Positions 40,809 to 49,571 of a stretch of DNA of 64,000 nucleotides are shown here, piece after piece. Source of the stretch: Kosakonia arachidis (GTDB lineage Bacteria; Pseudomonadota; Gammaproteobacteria; Enterobacterales; Enterobacteriaceae). Positions within the stretch are counted from its first letter, which is position 1. Each line of letters starts with the position of its first letter. The translations under genes were made by a program, and so were the position numbers. Under the pieces are notes generated by a model. The model made no database searches. It was not told the DNA's origin and saw only the letters and a program-made list of their open reading frames with translations. The stretch covers positions 345,301-409,300 of the forward strand of contig NZ_FPAU01000002.1 of assembly GCF_900116535.1 (NCBI RefSeq), written 5' to 3'.

Positions 40809-41462
40809 ATCATTGTAAAACACGCATCCGAACGTCTATATGACAGCCCGGCGAAACCACGAGAAAACCCCTGTATTAGCAGGAGAGCCCTTGTTCAGGT
40901 ATCACAACGCCTTACCGGCCCTGGAATCCTGGGAAGCGCCGAAATGGGTATAACATCGGCAGGTTTGCAGATTAGAAATGCAGGTTGCGGGGAATAAATG
41001 CACGCCAGAACGGCGCGACAGATTCTGCGGAAAACAACGGTTCATTATCTCTTATCACCTCCAACGCAAGCCATAGCGACCCGCGACAAGCCAAGGCCCT
41101 GAATCAACTGCTTAACCCGGCTGGAAGTGGCGACACAGCGTTTTGGCCGTGCGCTTTTTTTAAGAGCCGCGCGCGGCGTTTTATACCGACAACGATGTGA
41201 AAATGCAAAATAAAAAAGCTGTGTTTGCCGCATTGTCAGGAAAAATTTCCGTCACTATTTGTGTCAGGTTGAGGCAGGAATCAAAAAAAGGCTGGAAATG
41301 GGTTCAACAACTGACCTAAAATAGCCATCCAGATGTTAATCCATCCAGATTGATTAACTCTCAGACTTCTTGTGCCATCATCTGCAATCTGCGCCGCCAG
41401 GCGTGAAAACATCCGGGCACAGAATTCGAGCTAACCGTATTACTCCAGGGTGAAAACTTACT
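40809..41462. promoter_or_regulatory. Long yqgB-metK intergenic region
   Basis: No gene here is firmly supported. A 71-codon open frame from a TTG (40985-41200, plus strand) has the length of K-12 yqgC at the same place, but with a poor ribosome site. The right-hand end holds the metK promoter and MetJ array. K-12 also annotates dubious small genes (yqgC, yqgD) in this gap. Confidence 0.45.
41331..41370 (+). promoter_or_regulatory. MetJ operator of metK, five 8-bp met boxes in tandem
   Basis: Five consecutive 8-mers in one phase resemble AGACGTCT: AGATGTTA, ATCCATCC, AGATTGAT, TAACTCTC, AGACTTCT. Boxes 1, 3 and 5 match best. A possible -10 (TAAAAT, 41317-41322) stands just upstream. MetJ with S-adenosylmethionine represses metK in E. 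coli. Confidence 0.75.
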
Positions 41463-42617
41463 ATGGCAAAACACCTTTTTACGTCCGAGTCCGTTTCTGA
41501 AGGGCATCCTGACAAAATTGCTGACCAAATTTCAGACGCCGTGCTGGATGCTATCCTCGAACAGGATCCGAAAGCGCGCGTAGCATGCGAAACTTATGTC
41601 AAAACCGGTATGGTGCTGGTTGGCGGTGAAATCACTACCAGCGCATGGGTCGATATCGAAGAGATCACCCGTAATACCGTACGCGAAATCGGCTATGTGC
41701 ACTCCGACATGGGCTTTGATGCCAACTCCTGTGCCGTACTTAGCGCCATTGGTAAGCAATCTCCGGACATCAACCAGGGTGTTGACCGTGCCGATCCGCT
41801 GGAACAGGGTGCTGGCGACCAGGGGCTGATGTTTGGTTACGCAACCAATGAAACTGACGTGTTGATGCCAGCTCCGATCACCTACGCACACCGTCTGGTG
41901 CAGCGTCAGGCTGAAGTGCGTAAAAACGGCGTCCTGCCGTGGCTGCGCCCGGATGCAAAAAGCCAGGTCACTTTCCAGTATAATGACGGCAAAATTGTCG
42001 GCATCGATGCTGTCGTTCTTTCTACCCAGCACGCTGAAGACATCGACCAGAAATCGCTGCAAGAAGCGGTCATGGAAGAGATCATCAAGCCAATCCTGCC
42101 GACCGAATGGCTGAACGCTTCCACAAAATTCTTTATCAACCCGACTGGCCGTTTCGTTATTGGCGGCCCAATGGGTGATTGCGGCCTGACCGGTCGTAAA
42201 ATCATCGTTGACACCTACGGCGGCATGGCTCGTCACGGTGGTGGTGCATTCTCCGGTAAAGATCCGTCGAAAGTTGACCGTTCCGCAGCTTATGCGGCTC
42301 GTTATGTAGCGAAAAATATCGTTGCTGCGGGTCTGGCCGATCGTTGTGAAATTCAGGTTTCCTACGCTATCGGTATCGCAGAACCGACGTCCATCATGGT
42401 GGAAACGTTCGGTACAGAGAAAGTGTCGTCCGAAAAGCTGACGCTGCTGGTCCGTGAATTCTTTGACCTGCGTCCGTACGGTCTGATCCAGATGCTGGAT
42501 CTGCTGCATCCGTTCTACAAACAAACCGCTGCATACGGCCACTTTGGTCGCGAAACTTTCCCATGGGAAAAAACCGACAAAGCTGCACTGTTGCGTGAAG
42601 CTGCCGGCCTGAAATAA
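41463..42617 (+). CDS. metK: S-adenosylmethionine synthetase MetK
   Basis: Makes S-adenosylmethionine from methionine and ATP; essential. The product is 384 residues as in E. coli. Signatures: [16 protein letters not shown] near residue 14, [12 protein letters not shown] near 117, and the phosphate loop [16 protein letters not shown] near 260. A ribosome site (AGGGTG) precedes the ATG. Controlled by the MetJ array upstream and followed by a strong terminator. Confidence 0.98.
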   Translation: MAKHLFTSESVSEGHPDKIADQISDAVLDAILEQDPKARVACETYVKTGMVLVGGEITTSAWVDIEEITRNTVREIGYVHSDMGFDANSCAVLSAIGKQSPDINQGVDRADPLEQGAGDQGLMFGYATNETDVLMPAPITYAHRLVQRQAEVRKNGVLPWLRPDAKSQVTFQYNDGKIVGIDAVVLSTQHAEDIDQKSLQEAVMEEIIKPILPTEWLNASTKFFINPTGRFVIGGPMGDCGLTGRKIIVDTYGGMARHGGGAFSGKDPSKVDRSAAYAARYVAKNIVAAGLADRCEIQVSYAIGIAEPTSIMVETFGTEKVSSEKLTLLVREFFDLRPYGLIQMLDLLHPFYKQTAAYGHFGRETFPWEKTDKAALLREAAGLK

Positions 42618-42637
42618 TCCGCTGACAGCTTTCCTCT

Positions 42638-42664
42638 AAAGGCCAGCCTCGTGCTGGCCTTTTG
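42638..42664 (+). terminator. Terminator of metK
   Basis: AAAGGCCAGC-CTCGT-GCTGGCCTTTT is a textbook hairpin plus T-tract 20 bp after the metK stop codon. Confidence 0.92.
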
Positions 42665-42729
42665 CATTTATCGTTCTTTCAGCGCAGTTATTTTTCGCTG
42701 TCTATACTGTTAACATGCACAGGTATTTT

Positions 42730-42745
42730 CTGAAAGCGATTACAC
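42730..42745 (+). promoter_or_regulatory. Distal GalR/GalS-type operator of galP
   Basis: CTGAAAGCGATTACAC has a good right half and weaker left half against GTGNAANCGNTTNCAC. It lies 184 bp upstream of the proximal operator, a spacing that could allow looping. Confidence 0.6.
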
Positions 42746-42913
42746 CTTACCGTTTCGATGTTTTTTTCAGATTTTTCCTTTTGAAAAAGGAGAGAAGCAG
42801 GTCCGTTACATTACATTTCGGTTTAGTCTGAAACTTCTCCCTTACCCTCACCTTTTAACGTGAACAATCCTATAATATTTAACACTTTTATTTACATTGC
42901 CGGTCTTATTGGA

Positions 42914-42929
42914 ATGTAAACGATTACAC
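42914..42929 (+). promoter_or_regulatory. Proximal GalR/GalS-type operator of galP
   Basis: ATGTAAACGATTACAC matches the GalR consensus at all defined positions except the first. It directly precedes the CRP site. Confidence 0.8.
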
Positions 42930-42932
42930 TGA

Positions 42933-42975
42933 TGTGATGTACGTCACTTAATTTTGCCGGTAACTGGCCTATTTT
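42933..42975 (+). promoter_or_regulatory. CRP site and -10 box of galP
   Basis: TGTGA-TGTACG-TCACT (42933-42948) is a strong CRP site. A TATTTT hexamer at 42970-42975 would give a start near 42982, placing CRP at about -41.5, the class II position. Confidence 0.75.
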
Positions 42976-43012
42976 TGTCACCGGAAAAACCAATACAACA
43001 ATGGAGGGCATC

Positions 43013-44407
43013 ATGCCTGACAATAAAAAACTGAGGTATTCAAATAAGGCGATGACCTTTTTTGTTTGTTTCCTCGCTGCACTGGCAGGGTTACTTTTCG
43101 GTCTGGATATTGGGGTTATTGCTGGTGCGCTGCCCTTTATCACTAAAGACTTTCAAATTAGCTCACATACACAGGAGTGGGTGGTCAGTTCAATGATGTT
43201 CGGCGCCGCTGTCGGTGCTGTCGGCAGCGGCTGGCTCTCCTGGCGCCTGGGGCGTAAAAAAAGTTTGATGATTGGTGCCGTACTGTTTGTAGCAGGGTCA
43301 CTGTGCTCTGCCGCCGCGCCAAATGTGGAAGTGTTGATTATTTCCCGTGTGCTGCTTGGCCTGGCCGTTGGGATCGCTTCTTATACTGCGCCGCTCTATC
43401 TTTCCGAGATCGCACCGGAAAAAATTCGCGGCAGCATGATCTCCATGTATCAGTTGATGATCACCATCGGTATTCTCGGCGCATATCTCTCGGATACGGC
43501 CTTCAGCTACAGCGGCGAATGGCGCTGGATGCTGGGGGTGATCATCATTCCGGCAATTTTGCTACTGATTGGCGTCTTCTTCCTGCCGGACAGCCCGCGC
43601 TGGTTTGCCGCTAAACGCCGCTTCCACGATGCCGAGCGCGTGCTGTTGCGCCTGCGTGACACCAGCGCGGAAGCGAAAAACGAGCTGGAAGAGATCCGTG
43701 AAAGTCTGAAAGTGAAACAAACCGGCTGGGCACTGTTTAAAGAGAACACCAATTTCCGCCGTGCAGTATTCCTCGGCGTGCTGTTGCAAATCATGCAGCA
43801 GTTCACCGGTATGAACGTCATCATGTACTACGCGCCGAAAATCTTTGAACTGGCGGGGTACAGTGACACCAACGAGCAGATGTGGGGCACCGTTATCGTT
43901 GGTCTGACCAACGTGCTGGCAACCTTTATCGCTATCGGTCTGGTAGATCGCTGGGGACGTAAACCGACGCTGGTGCTGGGCTTCCTGGTCATGGCCGCCG
44001 GGATGGGGATTCTCGGTACGATGCTGCACCTCGGCATCCACTCACCTTCAACGCAGTACTTTGCAGTCGCTATGTTACTGATGTTCATTGTGGGTTTTGC
44101 CATGAGCGCCGGTCCACTGATCTGGGTGCTGTGCTCCGAAATTCAGCCGCTGAAAGGCCGCGACTTCGGTATTACCTGCTCAACCGCCACTAACTGGATT
44201 GCCAATATGATCGTCGGCGCAACCTTCCTGACGATGCTGAACTCGCTAGGCAATGCCAATACCTTCTGGGTGTATGGCGCGCTAAACCTACTGTTCATCC
44301 TGCTGACCCTGTGGCTGGTACCGGAAACCAAACACGTTTCGCTGGAGCACATCGAGCGTAACCTGATGCGCGGCCGTCCGCTGCGCGAGATCGGTTCCCA
44401 TAATTAA
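43013..44407 (+). CDS. galP: Galactose:H+ symporter GalP
   Basis: An MFS sugar porter of 464 residues with 12 membrane segments, as in E. coli. Sugar-porter motifs: [11 protein letters not shown] in TM1, GRKKSLM in loop 2-3, [28 protein letters not shown] in TM7, RWGRKPTL, and the C-terminal [11 protein letters not shown] chose the ATG at 43013 (MPDNKK), preceded by GGAGGGC; an ATG at 43001 overlaps that site. It has its own GalR/CRP control region and terminator. Confidence 0.97.
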   Translation: MPDNKKLRYSNKAMTFFVCFLAALAGLLFGLDIGVIAGALPFITKDFQISSHTQEWVVSSMMFGAAVGAVGSGWLSWRLGRKKSLMIGAVLFVAGSLCSAAAPNVEVLIISRVLLGLAVGIASYTAPLYLSEIAPEKIRGSMISMYQLMITIGILGAYLSDTAFSYSGEWRWMLGVIIIPAILLLIGVFFLPDSPRWFAAKRRFHDAERVLLRLRDTSAEAKNELEEIRESLKVKQTGWALFKENTNFRRAVFLGVLLQIMQQFTGMNVIMYYAPKIFELAGYSDTNEQMWGTVIVGLTNVLATFIAIGLVDRWGRKPTLVLGFLVMAAGMGILGTMLHLGIHSPSTQYFAVAMLLMFIVGFAMSAGPLIWVLCSEIQPLKGRDFGITCSTATNWIANMIVGATFLTMLNSLGNANTFWVYGALNLLFILLTLWLVPETKHVSLEHIERNLMRGRPLREIGSHN

Positions 44408-44413
44408 CCCTTC

Positions 44414-44444
44414 AGGCTTCCTCTGCGGAGGAAGCCTCTGTTTT
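44414..44444 (+). terminator. Terminator of galP
   Basis: AGGCTTCCTC-TGCG-GAGGAAGCCT with a following TTTT, 7 bp after the galP stop codon. Confidence 0.92.
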
Positions 44445-44486
44445 GCCTGTTGCACTCGCGCTTCGCCGATCCTATTCTCTGCAACT

Positions 44487-44993
44487 ATGAAAACGCCCCG
44501 CCTCCCCATCGCCGTCCAGCAAGCCGTTATGCAGAGCCTGCGGGATAAACTTGCCCTTGCGAACCAGAAACTGGGGCGCAGCTATCCTGAACCTAAAGTG
44601 GTGTATCAACAGCGTGGCACAGCTGCGGGCACCGCCTGGCTGGCAGATTACGAAATCCGTCTTAACCCCGTGCTGCTGCTGGAAAACCAGCAGGCATTTA
44701 TTGGAGACGTGGTTCCGCATGAGCTGGCACATCTGTTGGTGTGGAAACATTTCGGTCGCGTTGCGCCGCATGGTAAGGAGTGGAAATGGATGATGGAGAG
44801 CGTGCTTGGTGTCCCTGCCCGCCGCACGCACCAGTTCGAATTGGAATCGGTACGACGCAATACTTTCCCATACCATTGTCAATGCCAGCAGCACCAGCTT
44901 ACAGTGCGCCGACACAACCGCGTGCTGCGCGGCGAGGCCGTTTACCGCTGTATACGCTGTGGCGAACCGCTTATTGCCGACACGACTAACTGA
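44487..44993 (+). CDS. sprT: SprT-like zinc metalloprotein
   Basis: A 168-residue SprT-family protein related to the Spartan protease domain. The zinc motif [13 protein letters not shown] gives HExxH near residue 74 plus a third His. A C-terminal zinc-ribbon is formed by cysteines in CQCQQH and YRCIRCGE. Function in bacteria is not well defined. It stands between galP and endA as in E. coli (165 residues). Confidence 0.92.
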   Translation: MKTPRLPIAVQQAVMQSLRDKLALANQKLGRSYPEPKVVYQQRGTAAGTAWLADYEIRLNPVLLLENQQAFIGDVVPHELAHLLVWKHFGRVAPHGKEWKWMMESVLGVPARRTHQFELESVRRNTFPYHCQCQQHQLTVRRHNRVLRGEAVYRCIRCGEPLIADTTN

Positions 44994-45079
44994 ATCCATT
45001 AAGAAATTTTCCGCGCTTACTGATTGCATCAGACAACACCTTCCGTTACGTTGCGAACTCGTTTCACAGGGAGTTCGCT

Positions 45080-45778
45080 ATGTTTCGTCTTTTCTTACTT
45101 TTCATCACATTGGTCGCCGTTCCCGCTTTCGCATCGAATGGCATAAACAGCTTTGCCCAGGCAAAAGCGGCAGGAGCCAAAGTTAACGCCGACGCACCAG
45201 GCGACTTCTACTGTGGCTGCAAGATTAACTGGCAGGGTAAAAAAGGCGTGGTTGACCTCGTTTCCTGCGGTTACAAAGTGCGAAAAAATGAAAACCGCGC
45301 CAGCCGCATTGAATGGGAACATGTGATGCCCGCGTGGCAGTTTGGCCATCTGCGCCAGTGCTGGCAGGATGGCGGACGGAAAAACTGTGCCAAAGATCCG
45401 GTCTATCGCAAAATTGAAAGCGATATGCACAACCTGCAACCTGCCGTCGGTGAAGTGAATGGCGATCGCGGCAACTTTATGTATAGCCAGTGGAATGGCG
45501 GCGATGGCCAGTATGGCCAGTGCGGCATGAAGATTGATTTCAAAGCAAAGCTCGCTGAGCCGCCAGACCGCGCCCGCGGTGCAATTGCCCGCACCTATTT
45601 CTATATGCGTGATCAATATCAGCTCAGCCTTTCACGCCAGCAAACGCAACTGTTTATGGCGTGGGATAAGCAGTATCCGGTGACGGAATGGGAATGCACA
45701 CGCGATGCGCGCATTGCCGAGGTGCAGGGCAACCACAACCCTTACGTGCAGCGCGCTTGCATGGCACGAAAGAGCTAA
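45080..45778 (+). CDS. endA: DNA-specific endonuclease I (periplasmic)
   Basis: A 232-residue secreted nuclease that cuts double-stranded DNA to short pieces. The signal peptide ([18 protein letters not shown]) ends at AFA-SNG. The His-Me-finger active site is seen in [15 protein letters not shown] (catalytic His), with metal-binding Asn in the [16 protein letters not shown] region. Cysteines for structural disulfides (YCGCK, SCGYK, ECTRD, RACMA) are conserved. AGGGAG lies before the ATG. Confidence 0.96.
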   Translation: MFRLFLLFITLVAVPAFASNGINSFAQAKAAGAKVNADAPGDFYCGCKINWQGKKGVVDLVSCGYKVRKNENRASRIEWEHVMPAWQFGHLRQCWQDGGRKNCAKDPVYRKIESDMHNLQPAVGEVNGDRGNFMYSQWNGGDGQYGQCGMKIDFKAKLAEPPDRARGAIARTYFYMRDQYQLSLSRQQTQLFMAWDKQYPVTEWECTRDARIAEVQGNHNPYVQRACMARKS

Positions 45779-45870
45779 CCTACACTAGCGACAACTGATT
45801 ATTGACAGGTGCAGCGGTGCACTTTTCACTCATAAGCCGCTGCATCGCCTGACAGACGGAATTTCAACAC

Positions 45871-46602
45871 ATGCGTATTCCCCGCATCCATCACCCAGAA
45901 CCTCTTCAGCCGGGCCATGAAATCGCGCTGAGCGAAGATGCCGCAAACCACGTTGGCCGCGTGCTGCGTATGGGGCCGGGCCAGGCCATTCAACTGTTCG
46001 ACGGATCCAATCAGGTGTTTGACGCTGAGATTGTCCGAGTGGATAAGAAAAGCGTGATGGTCAACATTGTGCGTAGCGAAGTGGACGACCGTGAATCCCC
46101 GCTGCATATCCATCTCGGTCAGGTAATGTCGCGCGGCGAAAAGATGGAATTCACTATTCAGAAGTCCATCGAGTTGGGCGTAAGCCTCATTACGCCACTT
46201 TTTTCTGAGCGCTGCGGGGTTAAACTGGACACCGAGCGCCTGAACAAAAAGCTCCAGCAGTGGCAGAAAATCGCCATTGCCGCTTGCGAACAGTGTGGTC
46301 GTAACCGTGTGCCGGAAATTCGCCCGGCGATGGATCTGGAAGCGTGGTGTGCCGAAGAATATGACGGTCTGAAACTGAACCTGCATCCGCGCGCCAGCCA
46401 GAGCATTAACACACTTCCACTGCCGGTTGAGCGCATCAGATTGCTGATAGGCCCGGAAGGAGGCCTCTCTGCCGATGAGATCGCCATGACCGCTCGCTAT
46501 CAGTTTACGGATATTTTGTTGGGGCCACGCGTACTGCGTACAGAAACTACGGCGCTTACCGCCATCACCGCGCTTCAGGTCCGCTTTGGCGACCTGGGTT
46601 GA
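45871..46602 (+). CDS. rsmE: 16S rRNA m3U1498 methyltransferase RsmE
   Basis: A 243-residue SPOUT-class methyltransferase that modifies U1498 of 16S rRNA in the 30S subunit. The N-terminal PUA-like domain ([12 protein letters not shown], then [13 protein letters not shown]) precedes the knotted SAM-binding domain with [13 protein letters not shown] and [13 protein letters not shown]. It overlaps no gene and is 13 bp before gshB, with which it is probably cotranscribed. Confidence 0.95.
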   Translation: MRIPRIHHPEPLQPGHEIALSEDAANHVGRVLRMGPGQAIQLFDGSNQVFDAEIVRVDKKSVMVNIVRSEVDDRESPLHIHLGQVMSRGEKMEFTIQKSIELGVSLITPLFSERCGVKLDTERLNKKLQQWQKIAIAACEQCGRNRVPEIRPAMDLEAWCAEEYDGLKLNLHPRASQSINTLPLPVERIRLLIGPEGGLSADEIAMTARYQFTDILLGPRVLRTETTALTAITALQVRFGDLG

Positions 46603-46615
46603 AAGGAGAAGCAGA

Positions 46616-47563
46616 ATGATCAAGCTTGGCATCGTGATGGATCCCATCGCGGACATTAACATCAAAAAAGACACCAGCTTCGCCATGCTGTTGGAAGCAC
46701 AACGCCGCGGCTATGAGCTGCACTATATGGAGATGGCGGATCTTTACTTGATCAATGGTGAAGCCCGCGCCCGCACCCGCATGCTTTCCGTCGAACAGAA
46801 CTACGACAAATGGTACGAATTCGGTAGTGAACAGGATATATCGCTGGCCGATCTGGACACCATCCTGATGCGTAAAGATCCGCCGTTCGACACCGAGTAT
46901 ATCTATGCGACCTATATTCTTGAACGTGCGGAAGAGAAAGGCTCGCTGATCGTTAATAAACCGCAGAGCCTGCGCGACTGTAATGAAAAACTGTTCACTG
47001 CCTGGTTCCCGGATCTGACGCCGGAAACGCTGGTTACGCGCAACAAAGCGCAGTTGAAAGCGTTCTGGCAAAAGCATACCGATATCATCCTTAAACCGCT
47101 GGACGGCATGGGCGGCACGTCAATTTTCCGCGTCAAAGAAGGCGATCCGAATCTGCCGGTGATTACTGAAACGCTGACCGAACTGGGTAGCCGTTACTGC
47201 ATGGCGCAAAACTATCTGCCGGCGATCAAAGATGGCGACAAGCGCGTGCTGGTGATTGACGGTGAACCGGTGCCTTACTGCCTGGCGCGCATTCCTCAGG
47301 GCGGTGAAACCCGCGGCAACCTGGCAGCGGGCGGCCGCGGCGAACCGCGTCCGTTAAGCGAAAGCGACTGGGCGATTGCGCGCAAAGTTGCGCCAGTGTT
47401 GAAAGCCAAAGGGCTGATTTTTGTTGGCCTGGATATTATCGGCGACCGTCTGACCGAAATTAACGTCACCAGCCCGACCTGCGTGCGTGAAATTGAGGCT
47501 GAATTCCCCATCACCATCACCGGCATGTTGATGGATGCCATCGAAAAACGTCTGGGTAAATAA
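46616..47563 (+). CDS. gshB: Glutathione synthetase
   Basis: ATP-grasp enzyme joining gamma-glutamylcysteine and glycine, 315 residues (E. coli 316). Visible: the ATP-binding LKPLDGMGGTSIFR (near 160), the loop YLPAIKDGDKRVLVIDGEP, the flexible IPQGGETRGNLAAGGRGE loop (near 230), and the metal site EINVTSPT. The ATG at 46616 follows AAGGAGAAG. Gene order rsmE-gshB-yqgE-yqgF is the E. coli order. Confidence 0.97.
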   Translation: MIKLGIVMDPIADINIKKDTSFAMLLEAQRRGYELHYMEMADLYLINGEARARTRMLSVEQNYDKWYEFGSEQDISLADLDTILMRKDPPFDTEYIYATYILERAEEKGSLIVNKPQSLRDCNEKLFTAWFPDLTPETLVTRNKAQLKAFWQKHTDIILKPLDGMGGTSIFRVKEGDPNLPVITETLTELGSRYCMAQNYLPAIKDGDKRVLVIDGEPVPYCLARIPQGGETRGNLAAGGRGEPRPLSESDWAIARKVAPVLKAKGLIFVGLDIIGDRLTEINVTSPTCVREIEAEFPITITGMLMDAIEKRLGK

Positions 47564-47681
47564 TCTCAGCGCGACAGGGCGGGAAGGATCCCGCCATGAC
47601 AGCATTGCCAGGTGACAGCTCCGCGCTTTCCCCCCATACTAGGCTGTCGCTTTTTTGAACCAGGAAACAGAACCTCTGACA

Positions 47682-48245
47682 ATGAATTTACAGCATCACT
47701 TTCTTATTGCCATGCCTGCTCTTCAGGATCCTCTCTTTCGGCGCTCGGTAGTCTATATCTGCGAGTACAACGACGAAGGCGCAATGGGGCTGATTATTAA
47801 TAAGCCGCTGGAAAACCTGAAAGTTGACGGTGTCCTGGAAAAACTCAAAATCCAGCCAGAAGCGCGTGATCCGGCCATCCGCCTGGACAAACCGGTGCTG
47901 CTGGGCGGCCCGCTGGCGGAAGACCGTGGTTTTATCCTGCATACGCCGCCCGCCGCATTCGCTTCCAGTATTCGCGTTTCGGATAACACCGTGGTCACCA
48001 CCTCACGCGATGTGCTGGAAACCCTTGGAACGGCAGAACAGCCGAGCGAGGTACTGGTCGCACTGGGATACGCCTCGTGGGAAAGAGGACAACTGGAGCA
48101 AGAGATCATGGATAACGCCTGGCTCACCGCCCCGGCCGATCTCAACATTCTGTTCAAAACGCCGATCGCCGACCGCTGGCGCGAAGCGGCAAAACTTATC
48201 GGTATCGATATCTCCACCATGCCTGGCGTAGCGGGGCACGCCTGA
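47682..48245 (+). CDS. yqgE: YqgE/AlgH (UPF0301) family protein
   Basis: A 187-residue cytoplasmic protein of the AlgH family. Conserved elements are [40 protein letters not shown], and [16 protein letters not shown]. Function is unresolved. Its stop codon overlaps the yqgF start codon (ATGA), indicating translational coupling. Length equals E. coli YqgE. Confidence 0.94.
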   Translation: MNLQHHFLIAMPALQDPLFRRSVVYICEYNDEGAMGLIINKPLENLKVDGVLEKLKIQPEARDPAIRLDKPVLLGGPLAEDRGFILHTPPAAFASSIRVSDNTVVTTSRDVLETLGTAEQPSEVLVALGYASWERGQLEQEIMDNAWLTAPADLNILFKTPIADRWREAAKLIGIDISTMPGVAGHA

Positions 48246-48661
48246 TGAGCGGAACCTTGCTGGCCTTTGATTTTGGTACCAAAAGCATTGGCGTCGCCAT
48301 TGGACAACGTATTACTGGCACGGCGCGTCCGCTCACTGCACTGAAAGCGCAGGACGGTACGCCAGACTGGAAGCTTATCGAAAAATTACTGAAAGAGTGG
48401 CAGCCGGAAATGGTCATCGTCGGTTTGCCGCTTAATATGGATGGTACCGAACAGCCGCTGACGGCACGCGCGCGCAATTTTGCCAATAAAGTGCACGGTC
48501 GTTTTGGCATGAAAGTTACGCTGCATGATGAGCGGTTAAGTACCGTAGAAGCGCGTGCCGGTTTGTTCGAACGCGGAGGTTTTCGCGCGCTCGACAAAGG
48601 CAGCGTTGATTCCGCCTCCGCCGTGATCATCCTCGAAAGCTATTTCGAGCAGCACGCCTGA
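48245..48661 (+). CDS. yqgF: RNase H-fold pre-16S rRNA nuclease YqgF/RuvX
   Basis: A 138-residue RNase H-like protein implicated in 5' maturation of 16S rRNA; also annotated as a putative Holliday junction resolvase. Catalytic acidic residues are in [15 protein letters not shown] (first Asp), and in [10 protein letters not shown] and the C-terminal [15 protein letters not shown]. It overlaps yqgE by one base and is followed by a strong terminator. In K-12 the next gene is yggR; here two extra genes intervene. Confidence 0.94.
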   Translation: MSGTLLAFDFGTKSIGVAIGQRITGTARPLTALKAQDGTPDWKLIEKLLKEWQPEMVIVGLPLNMDGTEQPLTARARNFANKVHGRFGMKVTLHDERLSTVEARAGLFERGGFRALDKGSVDSASAVIILESYFEQHA

Positions 48662-48704
48662 TCCCCTCTTCAATTCGGTTTTGTAACAAGCTTACCTGAC
48701 TACT

Positions 48705-48728
48705 GCCGCGCGTCGACCGCGGCTTTTT
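48705..48728 (+). terminator. Terminator of yqgE-yqgF
   Basis: GCCGCG-N7-CGCGGC followed by TTTTT, 43 bp after the yqgF stop codon. Confidence 0.85.
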
Positions 48729-48813
48729 GCCGATCCTTTTCACAGTTTCTGACTGCCCTTTTTGCATTTCCATTATTGTTTCTATAAAAGAAACATAGTA
48801 GAGCAAAAATCTG

Positions 48814-49506
48814 TCAGGCTTTTTCCGTCAAATGGCTGACCAGTGTATGAAGCGCCTGCAAGCGGATTTCAACCTCAGCGTCTTCGATGTTCCACATCCC
48901 GGCAAAGGCCAGTGCCGCAGAGTGTACGCCGAGGGGTTTGGCCATCGATACTTCACCATCGTCATGATGCCAGACCACATGACCATGCTGACGTTGCAGA
49001 GCCACATGCGGGCCAAGCCGCTGCCACTGCTCGTCAGTAAAGCGTTTTTGCAGTTCATCATCGTTTTCCGCCGCCAACAGCGACATGCCGATGACGGATT
49101 GCCAGGCGGGCAGCATGTGAAAACCGGCCAGCGCCTGGCTGACCTGGCTACCAGGTTTGGAGTGATAGATATAAATGACCTGATCCTCCCACAGCACGCC
49201 CATCGCCACCACGATGTCTTTCGGCGCGTAGCGTTCAAGCAGAGGGAGTGCCTGGGAGAAAAGCGTCGACCCACGAATCGCCTGCGCCGCCAGCGCATGG
49301 ATACCAGGCCCTGGCAAATAGCGTCGCTGAGCATCCTGCATGGTCAGGCCGATCGACGCCATGGTCATCAGTAACCGGTTGACGCGCGTGGTGTTAATGC
49401 CCATCAGGCGAGCCAGCTCACGGCAACCAATGGCGCGACCACTAGAAACCAGGTATTGCAGGCAGCGGATACCGTCAATCAGGCTTTGGTTAGGTTGTGA
49501 GGACAT
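48814..49506 (-). CDS. IclR family transcriptional regulator
   Basis: A 230-residue IclR-type regulator. N-terminal winged helix-turn-helix at about residues 8-65 (GCRELARLMGINTTRVNRLL in overlapping parts), then an effector-binding domain (about 80-225) with the WEDQVIYIYHS and GMSLLAAENDDE segments. IclR proteins sense small carboxylates or sugar acids. It is divergent from a large FAD oxidoreductase gene across only 65 bp, so it very likely controls that gene. Absent from this site in K-12. Confidence 0.87.
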   Translation of the reverse strand: MSSQPNQSLIDGIRCLQYLVSSGRAIGCRELARLMGINTTRVNRLLMTMASIGLTMQDAQRRYLPGPGIHALAAQAIRGSTLFSQALPLLERYAPKDIVVAMGVLWEDQVIYIYHSKPGSQVSQALAGFHMLPAWQSVIGMSLLAAENDDELQKRFTDEQWQRLGPHVALQRQHGHVVWHHDDGEVSMAKPLGVHSAALAFAGMWNIEDAEVEIRLQALHTLVSHLTEKA

Positions 49507-49529
49507 TAAGGATTCGCTTCTCAGATTGC

Positions 49530-49540
49530 TCGAAATTCGA
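49530..49540. promoter_or_regulatory. Palindrome between the IclR-type and FAD oxidoreductase genes
   Basis: TCGAA-A-TTCGA sits near the middle of the 65-bp divergent gap. Its size and AT-rich centre suit an IclR-family operator; pairing is inferred. Confidence 0.4.
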
Positions 49541-49571
49541 TTTTACCCTCAGTAAAGAAGGATACAAGGTT

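Noticed and set aside
40985-41200. 71-codon open frame in the yqgB-metK gap, same length as K-12 yqgC
   Set aside because: TTG start, weak ribosome site and no similarity I can confirm; noted only inside the intergenic entry.
41045-41233. 62-codon minus-strand frame at the position of K-12 yqgD
   Set aside because: No ribosome site or recognisable motif.
41532-42542. A 336-codon minus-strand frame opposite metK
   Set aside because: Antisense to an essential conserved gene; composition follows the codon positions of metK.
48778-48794. GTTTCT-N5-AGAAAC hairpin after the IclR-type gene
   Set aside because: Only a 6-bp AT-rich stem with no T-tract; too weak to call a terminator or operator.
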